A stretch of 64,000 nt of DNA from Coriobacteriaceae bacterium AM100-PB1-1D-6A (GTDB lineage Bacteria; Actinomycetota; Coriobacteriia; Coriobacteriales; Coriobacteriaceae): positions 197,981 to 261,980 of the forward strand of contig JAQDNC010000002.1 in NCBI GenBank assembly GCA_027660625.1, written 5' to 3'. The notes beneath the pieces were generated by a model. The model was not told the origin of the DNA, made no database searches, and saw nothing but the letters and a program-made list of their open reading frames with translations. Below, one piece after another: positions 34,516 through 43,346 of this stretch. Within the stretch, counting starts at the first letter, position 1; each line of letters opens with the position of its first letter. A program made the position numbers and the translations under genes.

Positions 34516-34522
34516 GTTGTTC

Positions 34523-34759
34523 TTAGTGGCTGTGCGGGCAGTTGGCGCAGCAGCCGTTGGTGGCGTTGGTGCTGGAGCCTCCGCTGCGCTGGTCGGTGTT
34601 GTAGAAGCCGCTGCCCTCAAACTTGATGCCGCTTGCCGAGAACGTTTTTGTCGCCGGAGCGCCGCAGCTCGGACACACGACCTCGGGGGTCTCGGACATG
34701 GGATGCTCAACCTCAAACACGTTGCCGCAACTCGAGCACTTGTAATCGTAGCGCGCCAT
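34523..34759 (-). CDS. FmdB-type zinc ribbon protein
   Basis: A 78-residue protein starting MARYDYKCSSCGNVFEVEH. Two CxxC pairs (KCSSCG and VCPSCG) form the zinc ribbon, followed by the family ending KTFSASGIKFEGSGFYNTD. A Cys/His-rich tail (GCCANCPHSH) could bind a further metal. FmdB was named for a regulatory role in methylotrophs, but the function of most family members is unknown. It lies 88 bases downstream of the debranching fusion on the same strand. Confidence 0.82.
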   Translation of the reverse strand: MARYDYKCSSCGNVFEVEHPMSETPEVVCPSCGAPATKTFSASGIKFEGSGFYNTDQRSGGSSTNATNGCCANCPHSH

Positions 34760-34847
34760 AATACTTCCTTTTCAGCACAAAGCGGGCAGATCGCTCTGCC
34801 CGCATAAATTCAAACAGCTGTAACTGTACCCTATATCGGGGGTTTTA

Positions 34848-37800
34848 TCACGCTTCGCCCCAGAATCTATGGGTGTTGCGCAGGAGCTGTGCAGTTTTGC
34901 CCTCAGCGGCCGCAACGTCTGCCTCATCGGCCTGCCAGGTCCAGTTGCCCGTGGCGACACCCGGCACGTTCATGCGCGCGTCGTCGCTAAGCCCCAGGAC
35001 ATCCTGCAGCGGCATCATCACCAGGGGAGCATTGCTTGCGAGCGCGTCGCCCATCAGCTTGGCCGCCACCTCAACACCGCTCGGCTCGTCGCCGCCAGCA
35101 AAGGAGCGCGTGCACCAACCGGCGAGTGTCGACGTATCGTGCGTCGAGGTGTATAGAATCTTGCCCGGCGTTGGATGCACGCCGCAGCGAACGTCGTAAT
35201 CGCTAAACTCCAGCACGTCCATGCCGGGGAAGCCGCAGGTCGAAGCCATGGCGCGAACACCGGGCGTCAGGTAGCCTAGGTCCTCGGCGATAAAGTTGAG
35301 CGGACCCAGCTCGTCAAAGGCGGTTTGGAACAGGTCCTTGCCCGGACCCGCCAGCCAGCGGCCGTCGGCGCAGGCCTTGCCTGCGGGAATGCTAAAGTAG
35401 CTGTGGAAGCCCAGGAAGTGGTCCAGGCGCACACGGTCGTAGAGCGAGAACGCGCGACGCAGGCGGTCCATCCACCAGCGGTAGCCGTTCTGCTTCATGT
35501 GGTCCCAGCGGAACGTCGGGTTGCCCCACACCTGGCCCTCGGGCGCAAAGTTATCGGGCGGCGCACCGGAGATCTCGATTGCCTTGCCGGTATCGGAAAG
35601 CCAGAAGTTTTCGGGCTCGCTCCACGCGTCGGCCGAATCGTCCGAAACGTACATGGGAATGTCGCCGATGACCTCGATGCCCTTCTTGTGCGCATAGTTC
35701 ATGAGCTCGCACCAGGCAAGGTCAAAGCGGTACTGCATGTACGCCTGCAGCTCTGCCTCGTCGTGGAAACGTTTGTCGTCAATCAGATGCTCGTTGTAGC
35801 GCGCGACATCTGCCGGCCAATCGTGGCGCGACTCGCCCTCAAAGTACTTCTTGACGGCCATGTAGACGCAGTACTTCTCGAGCCAATCGGCGTTGCGATG
35901 CTTAAACGCCGTGTAGAGCGGGTCTGCATCCTCGCCGCCACGGGCCTTCCAAGTCTCAAAGTCGGCCGCCAGCTCCTCTTGGCTTTCGGGCAGCAGGTCA
36001 ATATTGCCCGCAAAGGCCGAAGGCCCGGCGTAAGGGGAGCGGAAGAAGTCCGTTGGGTTGACGGGCAGGACCTGCCAGTAGCGCATGCCCATGGCGGCCA
36101 GATGGTCGATAAAGCGACGCGTGGGTGCGCCGATCGTGCCGGGCTTGCCGTCGTCGGTGGGTACCGAGGTGATATGACAAACGACGCCCGCGCCGTGATC
36201 GAGCGGCTCCTGCAGGCGCTGCTCGGCATGGTGATAGATGATCGACGAGCCCAGCGGATACAGATCGAGCGTGACCGTACCGTTGTGGATCTCGCATTCG
36301 TGACCGCTGATCACGTCACTCGCGCATTCGCCGAGCGCCGGAATCGTCACGCGGTGCGAATTGCGCAGGCTGCGGTTGATGATAACCGTCGCGGACTCGC
36401 CATTCTTGCCCGTGCGGTTGTAGGCCAGCACCTCGTCGTTGAGCGCGAAGGCCTTGATCTCGCCGTCGATCATAAACGGCAGTGCGCGGCGTACCGCAGA
36501 GGCGTTTTTGACAATAGCCAGCGTATCGAAGTCGTGCAGTTGGTCCTTGGTCGGCAGGGTGCGGCGGTTGCCCGGATCGGTAAGGCCCTCCAGGCCGTAT
36601 TCGTCGCCGTAGTAAATTGAAGGCACGCCGGGGAAGGTCATCTGCATAAGCGTTGCAAGCCAAAAACGGCTCTTGGCCAGGCCCATCGAGTTCTCGTCCA
36701 GACGCCACTTGCTGCGCTCGCACTCGGGCAGCTGCGACTCGTCGGGGCCGCCGCCGAGTACCGAGATGATACGCGGGCGGTCGTGGCTCGAAAGCAGATT
36801 GAGCGCGCAGGACAATGCCTCGCTCGGGTAGTTCTCGCGCAGGGTCTCGATATCCTCGGCGGCCTCGTAGGCGTTCTTGTAGCCCATCAAAAAGCCGATG
36901 ACCACGTCGCGGAAGGGGTAATCCATAGCAGAGTCCAGCTCGGATCCCTGCAGGTAGCGGCGCAGATGGCCGTAGCTAATCTTGTTAGAGGCGTCTTCCC
37001 AGACTTCGCCGAGCAACAGTGCGTCAGGCTTCTCGGCGAGCACGGCCTTTTTTATCTCGGCCAGGAAGTCGTCGGAAAGCTCGTCGGCCACGTCCAGGCG
37101 CCAGCCATGAGCGCCGGCACGTAGCCATTTACGGATCACGCCGTCCTTGCCCAGGAGCCGCTCGCGTACCAGCTCGGAGCTCTCATTGATGGCGGGCATG
37201 TTGCCCACGCCCCACCAGCAGTCATACGAGCCGTCCTCGTGGAAATAAAACGCATCGCGCCACGGCGAATCCTCGCTCTGCCAGGCGCCCACGCCGGGGT
37301 AGTTGCCGTAGCGGTTGAAATAGATCGAGTCATCGCCCGTATGGTTAAAGACGCCGTCCAGGATGATGGAGATGCCCAGCTTCTCGGCTGCCTGGCACAG
37401 CTCGGTAAAGTCCTGCTCGGTGCCCAGGATCGGGTCGATCTTGGTGTAGTCGGCCGTGTCGTAGCGGTGGTTGCTCGCGGCCTCAAAGATGGGGTTGAGG
37501 TAAATGGCCGTGAAGCCCAGCTCCGCGATGCGGGGCAGGTCATTTTGGATACCCTTGAGCGAGCCACCGTAAAAATCCCAGGTCTTGATGGAGCCGTCTT
37601 CGGCACGCTTGTACTCGGGCGGTTCATTCCAGTCCTCGACCATGCGGCGCTGGATTCCGTTGCGAGGCTTTTCGACTTCGGTCTGCGTGCGCTCGCGCCA
37701 GTTTTCGTCGCGTGCATAGCGGTCGGGGAAGATCTGGTAAACCATGCCACGCTCGTACCACTCGGGACGAACTTCGCGGTGCTTGTAGACGGTAATCTGG

Positions 37801-38144
37801 AAGGACGGGACCTCGGCGTAGTCGTAGGTTACGCCCTCGCCGCCGGTGCGGCCTTGCGGCGCGCCCAAGCGAACCTCGGGTTGGCCCTCGATATTGCATA
37901 TAAAGCTGTACCAGATAAGACAGGGCTCGGTGCACTCAAGCTCTACGGTAAATATGCCGTCGCCCTCGTGCGTCATGGGATACAGAGACTCACCGATTTC
38001 ATCGATCCAGGTGCGCAGCGTAAGCGTTGCCTGGTTGGGATCGGCATCCTCCAAAATCACCGAGAGTGCAACGGAAGTTCCAGTGGTCACAGCGCCAAAC
38101 GGAGTGCGAAACTGCGGCAGACGGCTGTTGTGAATCAATCTCAT
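34848..38144 (-). CDS. Bifunctional GH13 alpha-glucan hydrolase / GH77 4-alpha-glucanotransferase
   Basis: A 1098-residue fusion for breaking down and rearranging alpha-1,4/1,6-glucans. Residues 1-110 form a beta-rich N domain. About 120-600 is a GH13 barrel of the neopullulanase type (ERGMVYQIFPDRYARD; nucleophile Asp in GWRLDVADEL; acid Glu in LLGEVWEDA; LLSSHDRPRI). About 650-1098 is MalQ-like GH77 (YWQVLPVNPTDFFRSPYAG; nucleophile Asp near 905 in RVRLDHFLGF; FIAEDLGYLTPGV; STHDTSTLAGW). Lying downstream of the glycogen operon, it probably processes limit dextrins left by GlgP. Both active sites appear intact. Confidence 0.9.
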   Translation of the reverse strand: MRLIHNSRLPQFRTPFGAVTTGTSVALSVILEDADPNQATLTLRTWIDEIGESLYPMTHEGDGIFTVELECTEPCLIWYSFICNIEGQPEVRLGAPQGRTGGEGVTYDYAEVPSFQITVYKHREVRPEWYERGMVYQIFPDRYARDENWRERTQTEVEKPRNGIQRRMVEDWNEPPEYKRAEDGSIKTWDFYGGSLKGIQNDLPRIAELGFTAIYLNPIFEAASNHRYDTADYTKIDPILGTEQDFTELCQAAEKLGISIILDGVFNHTGDDSIYFNRYGNYPGVGAWQSEDSPWRDAFYFHEDGSYDCWWGVGNMPAINESSELVRERLLGKDGVIRKWLRAGAHGWRLDVADELSDDFLAEIKKAVLAEKPDALLLGEVWEDASNKISYGHLRRYLQGSELDSAMDYPFRDVVIGFLMGYKNAYEAAEDIETLRENYPSEALSCALNLLSSHDRPRIISVLGGGPDESQLPECERSKWRLDENSMGLAKSRFWLATLMQMTFPGVPSIYYGDEYGLEGLTDPGNRRTLPTKDQLHDFDTLAIVKNASAVRRALPFMIDGEIKAFALNDEVLAYNRTGKNGESATVIINRSLRNSHRVTIPALGECASDVISGHECEIHNGTVTLDLYPLGSSIIYHHAEQRLQEPLDHGAGVVCHITSVPTDDGKPGTIGAPTRRFIDHLAAMGMRYWQVLPVNPTDFFRSPYAGPSAFAGNIDLLPESQEELAADFETWKARGGEDADPLYTAFKHRNADWLEKYCVYMAVKKYFEGESRHDWPADVARYNEHLIDDKRFHDEAELQAYMQYRFDLAWCELMNYAHKKGIEVIGDIPMYVSDDSADAWSEPENFWLSDTGKAIEISGAPPDNFAPEGQVWGNPTFRWDHMKQNGYRWWMDRLRRAFSLYDRVRLDHFLGFHSYFSIPAGKACADGRWLAGPGKDLFQTAFDELGPLNFIAEDLGYLTPGVRAMASTCGFPGMDVLEFSDYDVRCGVHPTPGKILYTSTHDTSTLAGWCTRSFAGGDEPSGVEVAAKLMGDALASNAPLVMMPLQDVLGLSDDARMNVPGVATGNWTWQADEADVAAAEGKTAQLLRNTHRFWGEA

Positions 38145-38349
38145 AGTACGGTCCAGTTCTATACAATCATGGCCAGCGGGCCATGGGCTTAACGCACAAT
38201 ACTTAAGTATATCGTTGCACTTTAGTTGTATAAACTACAGCCGCTCATTATCGGCGAACGGTTGTCCTAGAAAATCGTTTTACCATCCACATTATCGCGA
38301 TACTCGAAAACGCCTATGTAGATAGTATTTGTAGCCAAACAAAACAGCT

Positions 38350-38483
38350 CCGGTTTACTACGACGAATTGAATGATCTCAACCACAGTCATTTTAGTGAT
38401 ATTAAAACTGCAGGTAGAAGCGTTGCCAATTTCGATGATTACTCGCCGTGGTCGGCCGGAGCCATTTTGTCGTAGTAAACCGG
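38350..38483. repeat. 134-bp palindromic element, family A, copy 2
   Basis: Ends CCGGTTTACTACGA and TCGTAGTAAACCGG with the same 134-bp span and the same central GCAGGTAGAA at offset 61 as copy 1 (5933-6066). The interior otherwise diverges. It lies in the 429-base gap between glgA and the GH13-GH77 gene. The rest of this gap holds the glgA terminator and, at 38145-38349, AT-rich sequence that probably contains the promoter of the fusion gene. Confidence 0.85.
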
Positions 38484-38510
38484 CCCTCTTTTTAATGCGG
38501 GGTTCAACCA

Positions 38511-38541
38511 AGAAGAGGGCGCCTGCCTGGGGCGCCCTCTT
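38511..38541 (-). terminator. Terminator of the glg operon after glgA
   Basis: GAGGGCGCC / GGCGCCCTC stem with a 7-base loop; on the - strand TTCTTGGTT follows. It lies 33 bases after the glgA stop. Confidence 0.8.
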
Positions 38542-38573
38542 TTGCGTTGAGGATTAAGTTTTAATCGTCAGGA

Positions 38574-40871
38574 TTAGCGGCGCTTGCGGGTGGCAGTTGC
38601 CTTGCGGACGGAGGTCTTCTTGGTCGGAGCCTTTTCCTCGGCCGGAGTGGCGGGGGAGACCGGAGTCTCCTTGGCAGGCTCGGGCTTAGCCTCTGCCTTC
38701 GGTGCGGCCTTGACCTCAGCGGCCTTCGGCGTCGGCTTGGCCTTTACCTCGGCCTTGGGCTCCTCTTTGGCAGCAGCGGGCTTAGTCTCTGCTTTGGGAG
38801 TTGCGGTCTTTGCCATGGTCTTCTTGGCTGTCGTCGTGCGCTTGCGCGAGGTGGTCTTGGCGGCAGGCTTGGCCTCGACGGTTGCCTCCGCCTTGGACTC
38901 GGCAGGCGTCTCCTCGACCTTGGCGGCCGGCTTTGCGGCAGCCTTCGTTGCAGTGGCCTTGGTAGCTGTAGCTTTCTTGGTGGCAGGGGTCTTGGTTGTG
39001 CTCTTGGACGCGGTCGTCTTCTTGGCGGCGGTCTTGGCCGGAGCCTTTGCCGCGGGCTTAACCTCGGCTGCAGCGGTCTCGGCCTTTACCTCGGGAACGA
39101 CCTCGGCCTCGGCGGCCTTCTTGACAGCTGCGGTGGTGCGCTTGCGCGTGGTCGCTGCCTTGGCGGTAGTTGCCTTGGCAGTGGTGGTCTTGCTCGCAGC
39201 GGCCTTTGTTGTCGTGGCCTTTTTAGTCGTCGTCTTACGAGTCGTGGTCTTCTTTGCCGCAGGCTTCGCAGCCGGCTTCTCCTCAGCCTTGGGCTCCTCA
39301 GCAGCAGCGGGCGCCTCAACAACCGACTCGGCCTTGGGCTCGGGCTCGGCCTCAACTTTCTCAGCCACAACCACAGGCTCGTCGACAACAGCCGCCGGCC
39401 GCTCAATCTCCGGATGCATAAAGAAGTACAGGTCCAGATACTTGTCAGCCGAGCGCGTCCAGCTAAAGTCCTGGCTCATGGCCTGCGTGACCAGCTGGTT
39501 CCAAGCGTCGCGGTTATCCCAGAACAGGCGCGCCGCGCGGAACACCGCGTCGCCCATCTCGTCGCCGTTAAAGTTGCTAAACGAGAAGCCCGTGCCCTCG
39601 CCGGTAAACTCGTTGTACGGCTGCACGGTGTCCTTCAGGCCGCCGGTCTCGCGCACGATGGGCAGGGTGCCATAGCGCATGGCGATAATCTGCGACAGGC
39701 CACAGGGCTCAAACTTCGAAGGCATCAGGAACATGTCGGCGGCGGCATACATGCGCTGCGACAGCGCCGGATCGAACTCGATGCGCGCGGCCATGGTGCC
39801 GGGGTACTTGTCCTGGAAGTAGCGCAGACCGTCCTCGTAGTCGCGGTCGCCGGTACCCAGCACGGCCACCTGCACGCCGCCGGCCAGGATGCGGTCGAGT
39901 GCGTACATGACCAGGTCCATGCCCTTTTGGCGCGTCAGGCGCGTGACCATCACCATGAGCGGACGGTCGTCGCGAACCTCGAGCCCCAGCTCTTCCTGCA
40001 GCTTGGCCTTGCACACGGCCTTGCCGGAACGGTCCTCGACGGTGTAGTTGGCGGCAATGCGCTTGTCGGTCGCCGGGTCAAAGCCCGCCACGTCAATGCC
40101 GTTCAAAATGCCCTGCAGCGCATAGGAGCGCTCGCGCAGAACGCCGTCCAGGCCCTCGCCAAACTCGGGCGTCTGGATCTCGTTGGCATAGGTGGGGCTC
40201 ACCGTGGTGATGGCATCGGCATAGCGCAGCGCGCCCAGCATGTAGTTGATGCTGCAGGCATCGCAACGCAGCTGCGAGGCGGCCGCCGGAATATGCGCCA
40301 CACCCAGAATGTCCTCCATCACGGTGTCGCTGAACTGGCCCTGGAACGCCACGTTGTGGATCGAGAACACGGTCTTGACACGGTCGTACAGCGGCAGGCC
40401 CTGGTAGAACTCGCGCAAGAACACGGGCGCCAGTGCCGTCTGCCAGTCATTGCAGTGGAGGATGTCACACTCAAAGCCGGCCGGCAGGTGCTGCAGGCTC
40501 TCGGTGATGGCCTTGGAGAAGAATGCAAAGCGCTCGCCGTCATCAAAGAAGCCGTACGGATAGTCGCGCGCAAAGTAACGCTCGTTGTCCACGAACATAT
40601 AGGTGACGCCGTCGTGCTCGAGCTTCTCGAGTCCGCAGTACTCATTGCGCCAGCCCAGGCTCACGTAAAAGTCGGAGAAGTGCTCCATCTGCGCCTTGTA
40701 CTCGTCCTTGATGGTGGCGTACTTGGGCACCATGACGATGACCTCGGCGCCGGCGCGCACAAGCGCCGCAGGCAGCGAGCCCGCCACGTCGCCCAGGCCA
40801 CCGGTCTTCACAAACGGTGCGCACTCGGCCGAGGCAAACACGATCTGCATCTTTTTGCTGGAATCTGCCAT
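38574..40871 (-). CDS. glgA: Glycogen synthase with long Lys/Ala/Thr-rich C-terminal tail
   Basis: Transfers glucose from ADP-glucose to glycogen. Residues 1 to about 490 are a complete GT5 synthase (KTGGLGDVAGSLP with the KxGGL motif; CNDWQTALAPVF; VTRLTRQKGMDL; PSKFEPCGLSQIIAMRYGTLPIVRETGGL in outline). The remaining about 273 residues are low-complexity Lys, Ala, Thr, Pro and Glu, with blocks such as KKTTTRKTTTKKATTTK, resembling histone H1-like tails. GlgA normally ends near 480 residues, so the tail is unusual. The start at 40871 is chosen for its GGGAGA site; an ATG four codons upstream lacks one. Confidence 0.92.
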   Translation of the reverse strand: MADSSKKMQIVFASAECAPFVKTGGLGDVAGSLPAALVRAGAEVIVMVPKYATIKDEYKAQMEHFSDFYVSLGWRNEYCGLEKLEHDGVTYMFVDNERYFARDYPYGFFDDGERFAFFSKAITESLQHLPAGFECDILHCNDWQTALAPVFLREFYQGLPLYDRVKTVFSIHNVAFQGQFSDTVMEDILGVAHIPAAASQLRCDACSINYMLGALRYADAITTVSPTYANEIQTPEFGEGLDGVLRERSYALQGILNGIDVAGFDPATDKRIAANYTVEDRSGKAVCKAKLQEELGLEVRDDRPLMVMVTRLTRQKGMDLVMYALDRILAGGVQVAVLGTGDRDYEDGLRYFQDKYPGTMAARIEFDPALSQRMYAAADMFLMPSKFEPCGLSQIIAMRYGTLPIVRETGGLKDTVQPYNEFTGEGTGFSFSNFNGDEMGDAVFRAARLFWDNRDAWNQLVTQAMSQDFSWTRSADKYLDLYFFMHPEIERPAAVVDEPVVVAEKVEAEPEPKAESVVEAPAAAEEPKAEEKPAAKPAAKKTTTRKTTTKKATTTKAAASKTTTAKATTAKAATTRKRTTAAVKKAAEAEVVPEVKAETAAAEVKPAAKAPAKTAAKKTTASKSTTKTPATKKATATKATATKAAAKPAAKVEETPAESKAEATVEAKPAAKTTSRKRTTTAKKTMAKTATPKAETKPAAAKEEPKAEVKAKPTPKAAEVKAAPKAEAKPEPAKETPVSPATPAEEKAPTKKTSVRKATATRKRR

Positions 40872-40961
40872 ATTGTCTCCCATGTTGCAATTCGAGAATA
40901 GCCGCCTGGCACAAACCGGGCGGCTATTCTACATGTTACGAGCGATGTTGAGGTGCCAACG

Positions 40962-42089
40962 TTAACGTACGATGGTGGTGTCGCAAGTTAACGGAGCCTT
41001 GCCCAGCACCAGGATGTTCTCGGGCGTGCCGCGAAGCTCGGTGTTGGTGGGAACCACGTTGTTTTTGTCCAGAATGGCGTTCTCAACGCGGGCGCCGCTC
41101 TTGATGATGCAGCTCTGGTTGATGATCGAATTGGTGACCGAAGCGCCTTCCTCGACCACAACGCCGCGCGACAGGATCGAGTTGCGCACGGTGCCCTTGA
41201 TGATGCAGCCGGCCGAGATGATCGAGTTGCACGCGTGGCTGCCGGTCGCATAGCGCGAAGGCGGCACGTCGTGAGCCTTGGTCAGGATCGGGCGCTCGGG
41301 GTCAAAGAGCTGGTCGGCCACGGTCTGGTCGAGCAGGTCCATGCTACGGCGATACAGCGACTTCTCGCTAAACACGCCCACGACCTCGCCCTTGTACTCG
41401 TAGCTGCACACGTCGATGTTGCCAAAGTCGCCCTGGAGTGCCTCGAGCAGGTCCAGATAGTCGGCGGCCTGGTAGTGGTCGATGATCTCGAGGAGCGTCT
41501 CGCGGTTGACGATGCAGCAGTCCATGGAGGCGTTGTCGCCGTACGCGACGCCGGCGCTCACGCCCGTCAGGCGGCCGTTCTCGTTAATCTCGAGTTTGGT
41601 CTCGTCCTCGACATTGCGCGTGGCCTTGCAGTACACCACGGTCATCTGGGCACCGGAGTTCTCGTGCGCTTCGATGATGGTGTTGAGGTCCATGTTAAAG
41701 ATGATGTTGGTGCCCATCATCACGACATAGGGATTCTCCGAGCGCTGGAACAGCGTCTTGTTGGAGATGATGTCGCGCAGCAGGAAGCGCATGCCGCCCT
41801 TGGTGGTGCCATACGCGTTGCCGGGCACCATGAACAGGCCGCCCTTCTTGCGGTCCAGGCCCCAGTCCTTACCCGAGCCCACATGGTCGATCAGCGAGCG
41901 GTAGTTACCCGGCATGACGACGCCGACGGTCTTAATGCCGGCATTCATCATGTTGGACAGCGGGAAGTCGATCAGGCGGTAGCGGCCCAAAAACGGAACG
42001 GACGCGATGGGGCGGTCCTTGAGCAGGACGCTGCCGTAGGTCGAAGAGTAGTTAGCGGTGATATAACCGATGGCCTTGCGATTGATCAT
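40962..42089 (-). CDS. glgD: GlgD, ADP-glucose pyrophosphorylase-like subunit
   Basis: A 375-residue homologue of GlgC that in Gram-positive bacteria forms a hetero-oligomer with GlgC and raises its activity. It has the nucleotidyltransferase fold with FLGRYRLIDFPLSNMMNAG and a C-terminal left-handed beta-helix of hexapeptide-like repeats (GCIIKGTVRNSILSRGVVVEEGA in outline). The glycine-rich catalytic loop GGxGxRL of GlgC is replaced by YITANYSSTYGSVL, so it is probably a regulatory rather than catalytic subunit. The start at 42089 lies 4 bases from the end of glgC. Confidence 0.92.
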   Translation of the reverse strand: MINRKAIGYITANYSSTYGSVLLKDRPIASVPFLGRYRLIDFPLSNMMNAGIKTVGVVMPGNYRSLIDHVGSGKDWGLDRKKGGLFMVPGNAYGTTKGGMRFLLRDIISNKTLFQRSENPYVVMMGTNIIFNMDLNTIIEAHENSGAQMTVVYCKATRNVEDETKLEINENGRLTGVSAGVAYGDNASMDCCIVNRETLLEIIDHYQAADYLDLLEALQGDFGNIDVCSYEYKGEVVGVFSEKSLYRRSMDLLDQTVADQLFDPERPILTKAHDVPPSRYATGSHACNSIISAGCIIKGTVRNSILSRGVVVEEGASVTNSIINQSCIIKSGARVENAILDKNNVVPTNTELRGTPENILVLGKAPLTCDTTIVR

Positions 42090-42093
42090 CGGA

Positions 42094-43242
42094 TCATTCC
42101 CCCTTCCCGATAACGACGTCATTTCCAACGACGGCCGTATCCTTGGTGGTATCGACAGAGCCGAGCTTCACGCCCTCTTCGACCGTGGAGTTCTCGCCCA
42201 AAATAGCGCGGCAGATGTGCGCGCCGCTCTTAACGTGCGCACCCGGCAGCAGCACGGAGTCCTCGACCACGGCGCGCTCCTCGATGATGACATCGGTCGA
42301 AAGGATCGAGTGGCGAGCGGTGCCGTAGATCTTGCAGCCGTTGGAGACTAGGCAGTCGTCCAGACGGCCGTCCGGGCCAATGTAGTGCGGCGGACGCGTG
42401 GTGATGTTGGACATAATGGGGAAGTTCTTGTCAAACAGATCGAACTCGGGGTTGTTGCCCAGCAGGTCCATCGAGGTCTCGTGGAAGCTGGCGATAGTGC
42501 CGACGTCCTTCCAAAAGCCGTGGAACTCGTAGCTGTACAGGCGCTTGTTCTCGCCGAGCAGCTTGGGGATGATGTCCTTGCCAAAGTCGTGGCTCGAGCG
42601 CTGGTCCTGAGCGTCCTCCTCGAGCGCCTCGATCAGCACGTCGGCTGAGAAGATGTAGATGCCCATGGACGCAAGGTTCGAATCGGGTTTCTCGGGCTTC
42701 TCGGTGAACTTGGTGATGCGGCCGTCCTCGGGGTCGGTGGTCAGGATGCCAAAGCGGCTGGCCTCCTCCCACGGCACGGGCATAACGCTCACCGTGAGGT
42801 CGGCGTTGTTCTCAATGTGCGTCTTGAGCATCTTGCGGTAGTCCATGCGATACAGGTGATCGCCCGAAAGAATCAGAACGTACTTGGGGTCGTTCGCCTT
42901 GATGTAGTCGAGGTTCTGCGTAATGGCGTCGGCCGTGCCCGCATACCAGGCGCCGCCGGTCTGCGTCTCGTACGGCGGCAGGATCGACACGCCGCCGTCG
43001 CGGCTGTCCAGATCCCACGCCTCGCCGGAGCCCACGTAGGCATGCAGCAGGTAGGGACGGTACTGCGTCAGAACGCCCACCGTGTCGATGCCCGAGTTGG
43101 AGCAGTTGGACAGCGAAAAGTCGATAATGCGGAACTTGCCACCAAAGCTAACCGCCGGCTTGGCGATCTTTTGGGTGAGTGCCCCCAATCGGCTGCCCTG
43201 TCCTCCTGCGAGGAGCATCGCGATGCATTCTTTCTTACTCAT
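42094..43242 (-). CDS. glgC: Glucose-1-phosphate adenylyltransferase, catalytic subunit
   Basis: Makes ADP-glucose from ATP and glucose-1-phosphate, the committed step of glycogen synthesis. The 382-residue protein has the intact catalytic loop [23 protein letters not shown], then [15 protein letters not shown] and the sugar-phosphate motif [15 protein letters not shown]-terminal beta-helix domain follows ([20 protein letters not shown] in outline). An AGGAG site precedes the ATG. It pairs with glgD four bases downstream. Both belong to the operon glgB-glgP-glgC-glgD-glgA. Confidence 0.96.
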   Translation of the reverse strand: MSKKECIAMLLAGGQGSRLGALTQKIAKPAVSFGGKFRIIDFSLSNCSNSGIDTVGVLTQYRPYLLHAYVGSGEAWDLDSRDGGVSILPPYETQTGGAWYAGTADAITQNLDYIKANDPKYVLILSGDHLYRMDYRKMLKTHIENNADLTVSVMPVPWEEASRFGILTTDPEDGRITKFTEKPEKPDSNLASMGIYIFSADVLIEALEEDAQDQRSSHDFGKDIIPKLLGENKRLYSYEFHGFWKDVGTIASFHETSMDLLGNNPEFDLFDKNFPIMSNITTRPPHYIGPDGRLDDCLVSNGCKIYGTARHSILSTDVIIEERAVVEDSVLLPGAHVKSGAHICRAILGENSTVEEGVKLGSVDTTKDTAVVGNDVVIGKGE

Positions 43243-43346
43243 CGATTTCTCCTTCTGTCATCGATGTTTCTAACCCATTAGCGACGGGCGCGGCACACTG
43301 TCACGCCCGTCGAGTAATGCCGTGCGGCAAAGGGAGCTCGCGCGCT

